Part shown: piece after piece, positions 11,089 to 21,405 of the stretch
How the letters are laid out: each line of letters begins with the position of its first letter
Position numbering within the stretch: the first letter of the stretch is position 1
Origin: JBEVJK01 sp040510195
Lineage (GTDB): Bacteria > Pseudomonadota > Alphaproteobacteria > Rhizobiales > Rhizobiaceae
DNA length: 64,000 nucleotides
Direction: 5' to 3'
Assembly (NCBI GenBank): GCA_040510195.1
Contig: JBEVJK010000123.1
Coordinates: 62,001 to 126,000 of the forward strand
Translations under genes and position numbers: made by a program
Notes under the pieces: model-generated
What the model was told of the DNA's origin: nothing
What the model saw: only the letters and a program-made list of their open reading frames with translations
Database searches by the model: none

Positions 11089-11727
11089 ATGAAGACCGTG
11101 CTCTGCTACGGCGATTCGCTGACCTGGGGCTACGACGCCGCCACGCTGGGGCGTCACGCCTACCAGGACCGCTGGTCGAGCGTGCTGCAGGCCGAGCTGG
11201 GCGATGCGGCACGAGTGATCGCCGAAGGGCTGAACGGGCGCACCACGGCCTATGACGACCATTTGGCAGACGCGGACCGCAACGGCGCTCGGGTCCTGCC
11301 CACCATCCTCGCCACCCATTCGCCGCTCGACCTTGTCGTTCTCTTGCTGGGCACCAACGACATGAAGCCGTTCATCTGCGGCCACGCCATCGGCGCCAAG
11401 CAGGGCATGGAGCGGCTGGTCGGCATCGTCCGCGGCATCGTCTATCCCATGGACGCTCCCGCGCCGCAGGTGCTGCTGGTCGCACCGCCGCCGATCACGC
11501 CGACCGACGATGTCGAGTTCGACGCCATGTTCCAGGGTGCGGTGCCCGAAGCGCAAAAGCTCGCCGGCCTCTATGCCGCCCTGGCGGACCAGCAGGGCTG
11601 CGGCTTCTTCGACGCCGGGACGGTGGCCGCCACCACGCCGCTCGATGGCATCCACCTCGATGCGAAGAACACCCGCGCCATTGGCGCGGCGCTGGCGCCG
11701 GTGGTGCGCGTCATGCTGGAGCTGTAG
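11089..11727 (+). CDS. SGNH/GDSL-family hydrolase (arylesterase-like)
   Basis: A 212-residue cytoplasmic SGNH hydrolase with block I GDSLTWG (nucleophile Ser10), block III LLGTNDM and block V DGIHLD (catalytic Asp and His). The closest family picture is the arylesterase/acyltransferase group typified by the mycobacterial enzyme Act; many rhizobia have such a gene. There is no signal peptide. It sits 20 bases after pdhC and 9 bases before lpdA, inside the pyruvate dehydrogenase operon, though no role in that complex is known. Possible substrates are short-chain acyl esters or thioesters (inference). Confidence 0.88.
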   Translation: MKTVLCYGDSLTWGYDAATLGRHAYQDRWSSVLQAELGDAARVIAEGLNGRTTAYDDHLADADRNGARVLPTILATHSPLDLVVLLLGTNDMKPFICGHAIGAKQGMERLVGIVRGIVYPMDAPAPQVLLVAPPPITPTDDVEFDAMFQGAVPEAQKLAGLYAALADQQGCGFFDAGTVAATTPLDGIHLDAKNTRAIGAALAPVVRVMLEL

Positions 11728-11736
11728 GAGAACGAC

Positions 11737-13182
11737 ATGGCCGACGCTTACGACGTCATTGTCATCGGCTCCGGGCCTGGCGGCTACATCGCCGCAATCC
11801 GGGCCGCCCAGCTCGGCATGAAGACGGCGATCGTCGAGCGCGAGCATCTGGCGGGCATTTGCTCCAACTGGGGCTGCATCCCGACCAAGGCGCTGCTGCG
11901 CACCGCCGAGGTCTTCCACACCGCGACCCATGCCAAGAACTACGGCCTCAAGCTGGAGGGCAGCGTGACGCCGGACCTGAAGGCCATCGTCGACCGCTCC
12001 CGCGGCATCGCCGAACGCATGAACGGCGGCGTCGGCTTTCTAATGAAGAAGAACAAGGTGGACGTCATCTGGGGCGAGGCGCGGCTTTCCAAGCCGGGCG
12101 AGATCGTCGTGGCCAAGACCGCCAAGGCCCCGATGCAGCCGCAGGCCCCCTTGCCCAAGAATGCCAAGGGCGAAGGCACGTACCAGGCCAAGCACATCAT
12201 CGTGTCGACCGGTGCCCGTCCGCGCGTGCTTCCCGGCATCGAGCCGGACGGCAAGCTGATCTGGACCTATTTCGAGGCGATGGTGCCGAAGGAGATGCCG
12301 AAATCGCTGCTCGTCATGGGTTCTGGCGCCATTGGCATCGAGTTCGCATCCTTCTACCGCACGTTGGGCGTCGAAGTGACGGTGGTCGAGCTGTTGCCGC
12401 AGATCCTGCCGGCAGAGGACGCCGAGATCGCCGCCTTCGCCCGCAAGCAATTCGAGCGCCAGGGCATCAAGATCCTGTCCGGCGCCAAGGTTACCAAGGT
12501 CGACAAGGCCGCCAACGCCGTCACTGCGCATGTCGAGCTGAAGGACGGCAAGGTCGAAAAAATCACCGCCGACCGGCTGATTTCGGCCGTCGGCGTCCAG
12601 GGCAATGTCGAGGGGATCGGCCTCGAGACGCTCGGCGTCAAGGTCGATCGCGGCGTCATCGCAACCGACGGCTACGGCCGCACCAACGTGCCGGGCATCT
12701 ACGCGATCGGCGATGTCGCCGGCCCGCCGATGCTTGCCCACAAGGCCGAGCACGAGGCCGTCATCTGCGTCGAGTCGATCGCGGGCCTGAAGGGCGTCCA
12801 CGCCCTCGACCGCCAGAAAATCCCCGGTTGCACCTATTGCAGCCCCCAGGTCGCCTCGGTCGGCCTGACGGAGGCGCGCGCCAAGGAAGCCGGGCGCGAC
12901 ATCCGCGTCGGCCGCTTTCCCTTCGTCGCCAACGGCAAGGCGATCGCTCTCGGCGAGGACCAGGGTCTGGTCAAGACCATCTTCGACAGCAAGACGGGGG
13001 AGCTGCTCGGCGCCCACATGGTCGGTGCCGAGGTGACCGAACTCATCCAGGGCTTCGTCGTGGCCATGAACCTCGAGACGACGGAGGAGGAGCTGATGCA
13101 CACCATCTTCCCGCACCCGACGCTGTCGGAGACCATGAAGGAGAGCGTTCTCGACGCCTATGGCCGTGCGCTGAACGCATGA
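11737..13182 (+). CDS. lpdA: Dihydrolipoyl dehydrogenase (E3)
   Basis: E3 reoxidises the dihydrolipoyl groups with NAD+ using FAD and a redox disulfide. The 481-residue protein shows the N-terminal FAD site VIVIGSGPGGYIAAIRAAQ, the active-site pair Cys42 and Cys47 in ICSNWGCIPTKAL, the NAD-binding motif VMGSGAIGIEFASFYRTLG, the second FAD motif YAIGDVAGPPMLAHKAEHE and the C-terminal interface base in HTIFPHPTLSETMKE. The residue before the first Cys is Ile-Cys-Ser rather than the more usual Thr-Cys-Leu, a variant found in alphaproteobacteria. It is the last pdh operon gene. Confidence 0.97.
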   Translation: MADAYDVIVIGSGPGGYIAAIRAAQLGMKTAIVEREHLAGICSNWGCIPTKALLRTAEVFHTATHAKNYGLKLEGSVTPDLKAIVDRSRGIAERMNGGVGFLMKKNKVDVIWGEARLSKPGEIVVAKTAKAPMQPQAPLPKNAKGEGTYQAKHIIVSTGARPRVLPGIEPDGKLIWTYFEAMVPKEMPKSLLVMGSGAIGIEFASFYRTLGVEVTVVELLPQILPAEDAEIAAFARKQFERQGIKILSGAKVTKVDKAANAVTAHVELKDGKVEKITADRLISAVGVQGNVEGIGLETLGVKVDRGVIATDGYGRTNVPGIYAIGDVAGPPMLAHKAEHEAVICVESIAGLKGVHALDRQKIPGCTYCSPQVASVGLTEARAKEAGRDIRVGRFPFVANGKAIALGEDQGLVKTIFDSKTGELLGAHMVGAEVTELIQGFVVAMNLETTEEELMHTIFPHPTLSETMKESVLDAYGRALNA

Positions 13183-13258
13183 GGGACTTGCGGTGGCAGG
13201 GCTGTATCGCGGCGCATTTCTGACCTATATCGGGCAAGGTTCAATCTAGGAGACCGTC

Positions 13259-13519
13259 TTGGACGAATCCGTCGGCTTCTTCGGCATGCTTCTGATCGGC
13301 TTCCTGGCGGGCTACATCGCCGAGAAGGCCTTGGACCGCGCCCATGGCCTCTTCACCAACATCCTGGTCGGCATCGCGGGTTCGTTCGTCGGTGGCACCC
13401 TCGCAGACGTCCTCGGCCTCCACTACAAGGGTTTCCTCGGCAATCTGGTGGTCGCCGCCGTCGGAGCCATCCTCATCCTCTGGCTGTTCGGGCGCGCCAA
13501 GGCGCGCGGCGTGAGTTGA
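13259..13519 (+). CDS. GlsB/YeaQ/YmgE-type small membrane protein (transglycosylase-associated family)
   Basis: An 86-residue protein with three hydrophobic segments (about residues 7-25, 33-52 and 58-78) and glycine zippers such as GFLAGYIAEKAL, LVGIAGSFVGGTLAD and NLVVAAVGAILILWLFGRAK, as in the transglycosylase-associated (Transgly_assoc) family. The function is unknown; homologues are stress-induced inner membrane proteins. The start is taken as TTG 13259 because AGGAG at 13248-13252 is correctly spaced from it and no upstream ATG exists; the next ATG (codon 10) would cut the first membrane segment. It sits between lpdA and lipA. Confidence 0.8.
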   Translation: MDESVGFFGMLLIGFLAGYIAEKALDRAHGLFTNILVGIAGSFVGGTLADVLGLHYKGFLGNLVVAAVGAILILWLFGRAKARGVS

Positions 13520-13527
13520 CCCCTGGC

Positions 13528-14490
13528 ATGGTGACCATCCTCGATACCGTTTCCCGCCCGCGGCCGCGCCACCCGGAGAAGGCTCATCGGCCCGACCAGG
13601 AGGTGCTGCGCAAGCCCGAATGGATTCGCGTCCGCGCGCCCGTCTCGAAGGGCTATGCCGAGACGCGGGAGATCGTGAAGTCGCATGGCCTCGTCACGGT
13701 CTGCGAGGAGGCGGGTTGCCCAAACATCGGCGAGTGCTGGGATAAGAAGCACGCGACCTTTATGATCATGGGCGAGGTCTGCACCCGCGCTTGCGCCTTC
13801 TGCAATGTCGCCACCGGCATTCCACTGCCGCTCGACGCCGGCGAGCCGGGCCGCGTGGCGAGCGCCGTGAAGACCATGGGTCTCACCCACGTCGTCATCA
13901 CCTCGGTCGATCGCGACGACCTGGACGACGGCGGCGCGCGGCACTTCGCCGAAGTCATCTCGGCCATCCGCGCCGCCACACCTGCCACCACAATCGAGAT
14001 CCTGACCCCCGACTTCCTTCGCAAGGAGGGCGCGCTGGAAGTCGTCGTCGCGGCGCGGCCGGACGTCTTCAACCACAATCTGGAGACGGTGCCGTCCAAC
14101 TATCTGACGGTGCGGCCGGGAGCTCGCTATTTCCACTCGATCCGGCTACTGCAGCGGGTGAAGGAGCTCGATCCGTCCATCTTCACCAAGTCCGGCATCA
14201 TGGTCGGGCTCGGCGAGGAGCGCAACGAGGTGCTCCAGCTGATGGACGACCTGCGCACGGCGCATGTCGACTTCATGACCATCGGCCAATACCTGCAGCC
14301 GTCCAGAAAGCATCATCCGGTGGTGCGCTTCGTGCCGCCCGACGAGTTCAAGTCCTACGAGACGATCGGCCGGACCAAGGGCTTCCTGTTGGTCGCCGCC
14401 AGCCCCCTGACGCGTTCCTCGCACCATGCCGGCGAAGATTTCGCCAGATTGAGGGCCGCTCGCGCCGCCCAGCTCGCCAAGGGCGCCTGA
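13528..14490 (+). CDS. lipA: Lipoyl synthase
   Basis: LipA is a radical-SAM enzyme that inserts two sulfurs into octanoyl groups on E2 and related proteins. Both clusters are visible: the auxiliary [4Fe-4S] cysteines in CEEAGCPNIGEC and the radical SAM CxxxCxxC in CTRACAFC. It also has HVVITSVDRDDLDDGGA, the glycine-rich SAM site region and a C-terminal RSS motif (RSSHHAGEDF, with His where Tyr is more common) that binds the auxiliary cluster. Length 320 fits. ATG 13528 is used; GTG 13531 is adjacent. It follows the pdh operon, whose lipoyl domains are its substrates. Confidence 0.96.
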   Translation: MVTILDTVSRPRPRHPEKAHRPDQEVLRKPEWIRVRAPVSKGYAETREIVKSHGLVTVCEEAGCPNIGECWDKKHATFMIMGEVCTRACAFCNVATGIPLPLDAGEPGRVASAVKTMGLTHVVITSVDRDDLDDGGARHFAEVISAIRAATPATTIEILTPDFLRKEGALEVVVAARPDVFNHNLETVPSNYLTVRPGARYFHSIRLLQRVKELDPSIFTKSGIMVGLGEERNEVLQLMDDLRTAHVDFMTIGQYLQPSRKHHPVVRFVPPDEFKSYETIGRTKGFLLVAASPLTRSSHHAGEDFARLRAARAAQLAKGA

Positions 14491-14498
14491 CGACCCCA

Positions 14499-14954
14499 AT
14501 GCCGCAGTTCGAGACGGTCAAGCACGTCCGCCACCCGCCCGAGCAGATGTTCGCCCTCGTCGCCGATGTCGAACGCTATCCCGAGTTCGTGCCGCTCTGC
14601 GAGCGGCTGACGGTGCGCTCCCGCAAGGAGCGCGACGGGCGGGCCGTGCTGGTGGCGGAGATGACCGTCGGCTACAAGGCGATCCGCGAGACCTTTACCA
14701 GCCAGGTCCACCTCAAGCCCGACACCGACGAGATCGACGTCAGCTATCTGGATGGACCCTTCCGCTATCTGAAGAACACCTGGCGCTTCGACCCCTCGGG
14801 CCCCGGCTGCGACGTGCATTTCTCCATCGACTATGAGTTCAAGAGCCGCTTCCTGGGGGCCATGATGGGCGCGATGTTCGACCGCGCGTTCCGCATGTTC
14901 ACCCACGCCTTCGAGAAGCGGGCCGACCAGGTCTACGGCGCGCCGCCGTCCTGA
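14499..14954 (+). CDS. Coq10/RatA-type START-domain protein
   Basis: A 151-residue single-domain protein of the polyketide cyclase/START family. It opens with the family pattern VKHVRHPPEQMFALVADVERYPEFVPLC and has DVSYLDGPFRYLKNTW and the C-terminal amphipathic helix with FDRAFRMFTHAFEKRA. Bacterial homologues are called Coq10-like (ubiquinone binding) or RatA (ribosome association); the first role is more plausible in an alphaproteobacterium, but this is inference. ATG 14499 lies 8 bases after lipA. The last 22 bases overlap, tail to tail, with the cinA-like gene. Confidence 0.88.
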   Translation: MPQFETVKHVRHPPEQMFALVADVERYPEFVPLCERLTVRSRKERDGRAVLVAEMTVGYKAIRETFTSQVHLKPDTDEIDVSYLDGPFRYLKNTWRFDPSGPGCDVHFSIDYEFKSRFLGAMMGAMFDRAFRMFTHAFEKRADQVYGAPPS

Positions 14955-15436
14955 CCGAGCGCTGCGAGCCCGAGCTCGAGCGCGGTGCGCACCGATGCGG
15001 CCCGGATAAAGGCGCGCCCGCGGTTCTCGAACAGGCGTCGCTCGGCAAGCGGCGGCCTGCCCGGCATCGCCACTCCGAACCACACCAGGCCGACGGGCTT
15101 TTCGGCCGAGCCCCCATCGGGGCCGGCGATCCCCGTGACCGCCAAAGCGAGCCCGGCCGATGCCCGGTCGAGAGCCCCGGTTGCCATGGCCAGGACGACT
15201 TCTTGCGAGACCGCGCCATGCGTCTCGATGACGGCCGGCGGCACGCCGAGCATCTCGGTCTTGGCGGCGTTGGAATAGGTCACGAAGCCGCGGTCGAACA
15301 CCACGGAGGACCCGGCGATGTCGGTGAGCGCCGCGGCGATCATGCCGCCCGTGCAGGATTCGGCCGCGACGGCTTTGATGGCTCTGGCCTCGCAGGCGCT
15401 GAGCAGCGCGCGGGCCAGGGGTTCGGCCTCTCTCAT
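14933..15436 (-). CDS. cinA: CinA C-terminal domain protein (nicotinamide-nucleotide amidohydrolase, PncC type)
   Basis: A 167-residue protein that corresponds to the C-terminal domain of CinA alone. It has the active-site motif VAAESCTGGMIAAALTDIAGSS (given here for its Ser and Thr residues), GFVTYSNAAKTEMLGV, THGAVSQEVVLAMATGAL and AVTGIAGPDGG. This stand-alone form deamidates NMN to nicotinic acid mononucleotide in the pyridine nucleotide cycle. Its ATG overlaps the stop of ispDF by four bases, so it is translated with ispDF, and its end overlaps the convergent Coq10-type gene. Confidence 0.9.
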   Translation of the reverse strand: MREAEPLARALLSACEARAIKAVAAESCTGGMIAAALTDIAGSSVVFDRGFVTYSNAAKTEMLGVPPAVIETHGAVSQEVVLAMATGALDRASAGLALAVTGIAGPDGGSAEKPVGLVWFGVAMPGRPPLAERRLFENRGRAFIRAASVRTALELGLAALGQDGGAP

Positions 15437-16644
15437 TCCGGCACCTCGCCGGCAAAGACCACGGTCGCCGTGGCGATCGCGGCGATGCCTTCGTTGCGGC
15501 CTACGAAGCCCAGCCTTTCGTTGGTTGTCGCCTTGACGGAGACGCGCTCCGCCGACACCCCGAGCATCTCAGCCATCGCCTCTACCATGGCAGAGCGATG
15601 AGGGCCGACCTTCGGCGTCTCGGCGATCAGCGTCACGTCGGCATGGGCGATCCGTCCGCCGCCTGCGCGCACGATCGACGCCGCATGCGCCACGAAAAGG
15701 CGCGACGCCGCTCCCTTCCACTGCGGATCGGAGGGTGGAAAATGCGACCCGATGTCGCCAGCGCCGCAGGTGGCGAGCAGCGCATCGGTCAGGGCATGCA
15801 GCCCCACATCGGCGTCGGAATGGCCGGCGAGCGAGTGGTCATGCGGAATGAAAACGCCGCAGAGCATCACGCCTGAGCCCGCAGCGAAGGCATGCACGTC
15901 GTAGCCGTTGCCGGTGCGCACGTCCGGAAAGCCGCCCCCGGAAAGCCTCTCGTCGGCCATCGCGATGTCCCTTGCGAAGGTGAGCTTGTGGTTGGCGGCC
16001 GAGCCTTCGACGATGCGCACCGGCAATCCGGCCCATTCGGCGATCGCCGCGTCGTCGGTGAAGTCGTTCCGGCCGGCCGCGTGAGCCTTCTGATGCGCCG
16101 CCAGGATGGCGGCAAAGGGGAAGCCTTGAGGCGTCTGCGCGGCGAACAGCCCCGCCCGCGGCACGGTGGCCTCGACCGCCCCCTCGGCATCGGCGCGCTT
16201 CAGCGTGTCGCCCACGGGCAGGGCCGGCAGAGCGCCCGCGCCGGCTGCCGCCGCGGCGATCACCCTGTCGATCAGCGTCGGCCCGACGAAGGGCCTCACA
16301 GCGTCATGGATGAGCACCGTCTCGGGCGAAGCGGACGCCAGCGCGGCGAGCGCCAGGCGCGTCGAATCCTGCCGCGTCGCCCCACCGACGACCACCGCAA
16401 GGCCGTCCCGCGAACCGACGGCCGCATCGAACAGCGCCGCATCGTCGGCGTGAATCGCCACCGCGATCGGGCCCACCTGCGCATGCCCACGAAAGGCGTC
16501 GAGGGTGCGCGCGATCACCGGCCGTCCGCCGATCTTGCGATATTGCTTAGGCCCGTTTGCGGTGCCCGCGCGCTCGCCGCGGCCGGCCGCTACGATGACA
16601 ACGCCGACCTTTGGCGGGATTGGCTTCTGCATGGCGGCACGCAT
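15433..16644 (-). CDS. ispDF: Bifunctional IspD/IspF (methylerythritol phosphate pathway)
   Basis: A 403-residue fusion of two enzymes of isoprenoid synthesis. The N-terminal IspD half (about residues 10-230) has VVIVAAGRGERAG with PKQY and VLIHDAVRPFV, and makes CDP-methylerythritol; the C-terminal IspF half (about 245-400) starts RTGNGYDVHAF, has GHSDADVGLHALTDALL and DIGSHFPPSD, and makes the cyclodiphosphate. The IspE step is carried elsewhere. Such fusions are frequent in alphaproteobacteria. The start could be ATG 16644 or ATG 16632; neither has a clear ribosome-binding site. It is divergent from dusB. Confidence 0.96.
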   Translation of the reverse strand: MRAAMQKPIPPKVGVVIVAAGRGERAGTANGPKQYRKIGGRPVIARTLDAFRGHAQVGPIAVAIHADDAALFDAAVGSRDGLAVVVGGATRQDSTRLALAALASASPETVLIHDAVRPFVGPTLIDRVIAAAAAGAGALPALPVGDTLKRADAEGAVEATVPRAGLFAAQTPQGFPFAAILAAHQKAHAAGRNDFTDDAAIAEWAGLPVRIVEGSAANHKLTFARDIAMADERLSGGGFPDVRTGNGYDVHAFAAGSGVMLCGVFIPHDHSLAGHSDADVGLHALTDALLATCGAGDIGSHFPPSDPQWKGAASRLFVAHAASIVRAGGGRIAHADVTLIAETPKVGPHRSAMVEAMAEMLGVSAERVSVKATTNERLGFVGRNEGIAAIATATVVFAGEVPE

Positions 16645-16731
16645 AAAGACGGCCGTCGCGGAAGACCAGTGCTATTTCGACCGCTGGGCGGAGCGCAGCG
16701 GCATCTGGCCTTCCTGCGGCCTTTTTCTGCA

Positions 16732-16760
16732 TTGCACATGGCATGGAAACTGTCTAGGCA
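16732..16760 (+). promoter_or_regulatory. Candidate promoter for dusB-ntrB-ntrC
   Basis: TTGCAC (16732-16737) and TAGGCA (16755-16760) are 17 bases apart in the 150-base divergent gap between ispDF and dusB, 34 bases before the dusB start. The match is moderate; it would drive the dusB-ntrBC unit. Confidence 0.35.
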
Positions 16761-16794
16761 TTAGGCAGAATAGTGAGTTGCCCGGTTTTTGTGC

Positions 16795-17799
16795 ATGACC
16801 GCCACTGAACGTCTCGCACGGCCGCTGTCGATCGGCCGATCCACCTTCAGGAACCGCGTCTTTCTGGCTCCCATGTCGGGCATCACCGATTCGGCGTTCC
16901 GCAGCCGTGCGGCCGCCCATGGCGCCGGGCTGGTGGTCACCGAGATGGTCGCCAGCGGCGAGCTCGCCAAGGGCAGGGAAGGCTCGGAGCAGCGCATCCG
17001 CCGCCCGGACGTCGACATCCACATGGTGCAGCTTGCCGGTCGCCAGCCCGGCGCCATGGCCGAAGCTGCCCGGATCGCCGAAGGCGAGGGCGCCGACATC
17101 GTCGACATCAACATGGGGTGCCCGGCCAAGAAGGTGACCGGCGGCTATGCCGGCTCGGCGCTGATGCGGCAGCCCGACCATGCTTTGAGCCTTATCGAAG
17201 CCGTCATCGGCGCCGTTGCCGTCCCCGTCACCGTGAAGATGCGGCTCGGCTGGGACGAGACCGCCCTCAACGCACCCCTGTTGGCGCGACGCGCCGAGGC
17301 GGCGGGCGTTGCCATGATCACGGTGCACGGCCGCACCCGCTGCCAGTTCTACCAGGGCAGGGCGGATTGGCGTGCGGTTGCCCGCGTCAGGGACGCGGTG
17401 TCGATCCCGTTGGTGGTCAACGGCGACATTTCGGATGCCTTCGACGCAGCGGCGGCCCTCGGCCTCTCCGGGGCAGACGCCGTCATGGTTGGCCGCGCCG
17501 CTTATGGAGCGCCCTGGATGCCGGCACTGATCGCCGGAACGGCCGCCGGCGTGCCCGTCGGCCCGGACGCGCTGCTTGCCTACGTGACGGGGCATTACGA
17601 GGCGATGCTCGACCTCTACGGCATCGAGAGCGGCTTGCGCCAGGCGCGGAAGCATCTCGGCTGGTACATCGACCGGCATGCACCGGGCGCCTCTCCCGAC
17701 CTGCGCCGCAGGGTGCTCACAGCCGGCGAGCCGGCTGCCGTGCTCGACGCGCTCGGCGAAACCCTGGCCGCCGCCGAGACAGAAAGACGCGCCGCATGA
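16795..17799 (+). CDS. dusB: tRNA-dihydrouridine synthase DusB (NifR3 family)
   Basis: Reduces specific uridines in tRNA D-loops with FMN and NADPH. The 334-residue protein has the family opening FLAPMSGITDSAFRSRAA, the catalytic Cys in INMGCPAKKVTGGYAGS, VKMRLGWDE, TVHGRTRCQFYQGRADW and the FMN phosphate region MVGRAAYGAPW. In rhizobia and Rhodobacter this gene (nifR3) precedes ntrB-ntrC, exactly as here; its stop overlaps the ntrB start (ATGA). ATG 16795 is chosen over an in-frame TTG two codons upstream. Confidence 0.95.
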   Translation: MTATERLARPLSIGRSTFRNRVFLAPMSGITDSAFRSRAAAHGAGLVVTEMVASGELAKGREGSEQRIRRPDVDIHMVQLAGRQPGAMAEAARIAEGEGADIVDINMGCPAKKVTGGYAGSALMRQPDHALSLIEAVIGAVAVPVTVKMRLGWDETALNAPLLARRAEAAGVAMITVHGRTRCQFYQGRADWRAVARVRDAVSIPLVVNGDISDAFDAAAALGLSGADAVMVGRAAYGAPWMPALIAGTAAGVPVGPDALLAYVTGHYEAMLDLYGIESGLRQARKHLGWYIDRHAPGASPDLRRRVLTAGEPAAVLDALGETLAAAETERRAA

Positions 17800-18940
17800 A
17801 TCTGACGCCCGCGAACCAGCAACTGGCGGCCGCCGAGGCGGCTCAGATCGTGCTGAACACGATTCGCCACCCGGTCATCATGGTAGGCCCGGAAGGGGCC
17901 ATCACCTTCGCCAATGCCGACGCGGAGGATTTCTTCCGCGCCTCCGCCGCCATGCTGGAGCGCAGCACGCTCGCCAGGTTCGTGCCCTTCGGCAGCCCGC
18001 TGCTCACCCTGGTCGACCAGGTGCGGGAGCGCCGGGCGCCGGTCAACGAATACCGCGTCGACATCTCGTCGCCACGGCTCGGCATCGACAAGCTGGTCGA
18101 CATCTACGTGGCGCCCGTGCCGGAAATGCCCGGCTCGGTCGTCGTGATGTTCCAGGAGCGCTCGATGGCGGACAAGATCGACCGCCAGATGACCCACCGC
18201 GGCGCGGCGCGCTCGGTGACCGGTCTGGCCGCCATGCTCGCCCACGAGATCAAGAACCCGCTTTCCGGCATTCGCGGCGCCGCCCAGCTGCTGGAGACCG
18301 CCGTGTCCGACGAGGACCGCGCACTCACCCGGCTGATCACCGACGAGACGGACCGAATCGTCTCGCTGGTCGACCGCATGGAGGTCTTCTCGGACGAGCG
18401 CCCCATCGACCGCTACCCGGTCAACATCCATGTCGTGCTCGACCATGTGAAGGCGATCGCCAGGAACGGCTTCGCCAGGGGCATCCGCATCGTGGAGGAC
18501 TACGATCCGTCGCTTCCCCCTGTCTATGCCAACCGGGATCAGCTGATCCAGGTCTTCCTCAATCTGGTGAAGAATGCGGCAGAAGCCATTGGGATTGCAA
18601 GCGATTCCGGCGAGATTACCTTGTCTACCGCGTTCCGGCCTGGCATCCGCGTGTCGGTGCCTGGCACCCAGGACAGGGTGTCGCTGCCGCTCGAATTCTG
18701 CGTGCGGGACAACGGGCCCGGCGTGTCGGAGGATATCCTGCCGATTCTCTTCGATCCCTTCATCACCACCAAGCCCAACGGCTCCGGCCTCGGCCTGGCC
18801 CTGGTCGCCAAGATCGTCGGCGAGCATGGCGGCGTGATTGAATGCGACTCCAGCCCGCGCTTGACCACCTTCCGCATCCTGTTGCCGGCCTGGAAGGAGG
18901 TGCCGGCAGCTCTGCCCGACGCGAAGGGGAGCCATCGGCC

Positions 18941-18944
<4 letters not shown>
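17796..18944 (+). CDS. ntrB: Nitrogen regulation sensor histidine kinase NtrB
   Basis: Cytoplasmic kinase that, under control of PII protein, phosphorylates or dephosphorylates NtrC in response to nitrogen status. In its 382 residues: an N-terminal PAS domain (about 15-120, NTIRHPVIMVGPEGAITFAN), a dimerisation/phosphoacceptor helix with His150 in AAMLAHEIKNPLSGIRGAAQ, then the ATPase domain with the N box QVFLNLVKNAAEAI, G1 DNGPGVSEDI and G2 GSGLGLALVAKIV. There is no membrane segment. The start overlaps the dusB stop and its stop overlaps the ntrC start, both ATGA, so all three are probably co-translated. Confidence 0.95.
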
Positions 18945-20395
<1,451 letters not shown>

Positions 20396-20398
20396 GAC

Positions 20399-20584
20399 TT
20401 ACCCTTTGAGCCGCGCCACCTCGCGTTCGATCTTCTCGCGGTTGTTGCCGTGCTTCGCCACCAGCTCGCGCGCCTGCTCGACGCTGACGCCATACCGTTC
20501 GGCGAAGTACTCGACCTCGTAGTCCTGCGCCGCGGCCACCTTGCTGCGATCACGCCCCTCCCGCTTTGCCTTGTCGTCAGCCAT
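20399..20584 (-). CDS. DUF3606 small protein
   Basis: A 61-residue charged protein starting MADDKAKREGRDRSKVA and with the DUF3606 pattern DYEVEYFAERYGVSVEQARELV and KHGNNREKIEREVARL, which looks like a small helix-turn-helix or UBA-like fold. These proteins are common in rhizobia and have no known function. ATG 20584 is chosen because GGAGGT lies a proper distance upstream on the minus strand; a longer in-frame version to 20680 has no such site. It is convergent with ntrC. Confidence 0.82.
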   Translation of the reverse strand: MADDKAKREGRDRSKVAAAQDYEVEYFAERYGVSVEQARELVAKHGNNREKIEREVARLKG

Positions 20585-20764
20585 GGCCGCACCTCCATTT
20601 TGCCAACAACACTGCGGCAGGGGAGGCGGTTCCATTCTCCTCGGGGTCGGGGAAAGCACGCTTGCGTTAACTTGTGTCATCGCGGCGTCTTCTGGATCGA
20701 TGTAGATTGACGTAGCGGGTCGCGCTCAAGCCCCACCCTCATCCCCACGCGGCCTGCAAACTAG

Positions 20765-20794
20765 ACCCGCCGCCCACCGCACCGGGCGGCGGGT
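20765..20794 (-). terminator. Stem-loop downstream of the 64-residue gene
   Basis: An 11-bp inverted repeat (ACCCGCCGCCC / GGGCGGCGGGT) with an 8-nt loop, located 36 bases after the stop of the leftward gene at 20831-21025. On the minus strand it is followed by CTAGTTTGC, a poor T-tract, so it is a probable but weak terminator. The rest of the 246-base gap from 20585 to 20830 shows nothing else. Confidence 0.5.
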
Positions 20795-20830
20795 TCGTCT
20801 GATCGGGTTGGGCGGGCGCGCCGCCCGAAC

Positions 20831-21025
20831 TCAGCACTGCTGCTGCAGGGCGTTCGACGGGAGCAGCGTCCAGCGGCGGCCGATGCCGCGCTGGCAGGGC
20901 TTGCCGTCGACCAACGGCTCGTAGCGCACGCCTGGGAAGAAGATGATCTCCGCGCAGCCGTCAAACGCCTGTTCGCCATGCGCGGGGCGCGACTTGCGTG
21001 GTTTCAGGAAATGGACCTTTGCCAT
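20831..21025 (-). CDS. Small hypothetical protein (64 residues)
   Basis: Not recognised as a named family. The protein begins MAKVHFLKPRKSRPAHGEQAF and has CAEIIFFPGVRYEPL and a C-terminal LLPSNALQQQC; it is basic and has three Cys. Its codon use is like the neighbours and it starts 10 bases after the stop of the SANT-like gene, so the two form a short leftward operon. No function can be given. Confidence 0.6.
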   Translation of the reverse strand: MAKVHFLKPRKSRPAHGEQAFDGCAEIIFFPGVRYEPLVDGKPCQRGIGRRWTLLPSNALQQQC

Positions 21026-21035
21026 CGCGCCGCCC

Positions 21036-21272
21036 TCAGCCAGCGACCAGGGTGACGGGACGCGACGCGGTCGCGAACCCGGCCAGCACGCAGCTCGCCA
21101 GCAACCGGTCCTCGCGGAGCCGGATCCCGCTCTGCCGCGCCTGGCGACGCACCGCTTCGGCCGGACGCCGCAGCTGGCGCGCGATCGCCTTCGCCCTGAG
21201 ATCGGCCCCGGCCAGGTGGCGCAGGTAGACGATCTCCTCGTCGGTCCATTTCGTGTAGCGTCTCATACGCAT
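21036..21272 (-). CDS. SANT/Myb-like DNA-binding-type small protein
   Basis: A 78-residue protein with one helix-turn-helix of the SANT/Myb or GcrA-like kind: RRYTKWTDEEIVYLRHLAGADLR, then KAIARQLRRPAEAVRRQARQSGI. The aromatic spacing (W in KWTDEE, L in YLRHL, V in EAVRRQA) fits a short Myb repeat. It could bind DNA as a small regulator. ATG 21272 has GAGGGG upstream on the minus strand; a longer in-frame reading to 21479 runs into the divergent gene and is rejected. It is divergent from the Cys/His-rich miniprotein, with a 133-base gap between them. Confidence 0.68.
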   Translation of the reverse strand: MRMRRYTKWTDEEIVYLRHLAGADLRAKAIARQLRRPAEAVRRQARQSGIRLREDRLLASCVLAGFATASRPVTLVAG

Positions 21273-21405
21273 GGTCGGCCCCTCGGAGTTGACGTTCGAG
21301 GAACTTTGCGCGCCGACCGCCAGGCGGTCTGTGATCAGCGTCACATACCGGCTCAGAAGGTAAAAATAGAACGGGGGTGTGAAGACCGTCCAAGGAGTCG
21401 AGACG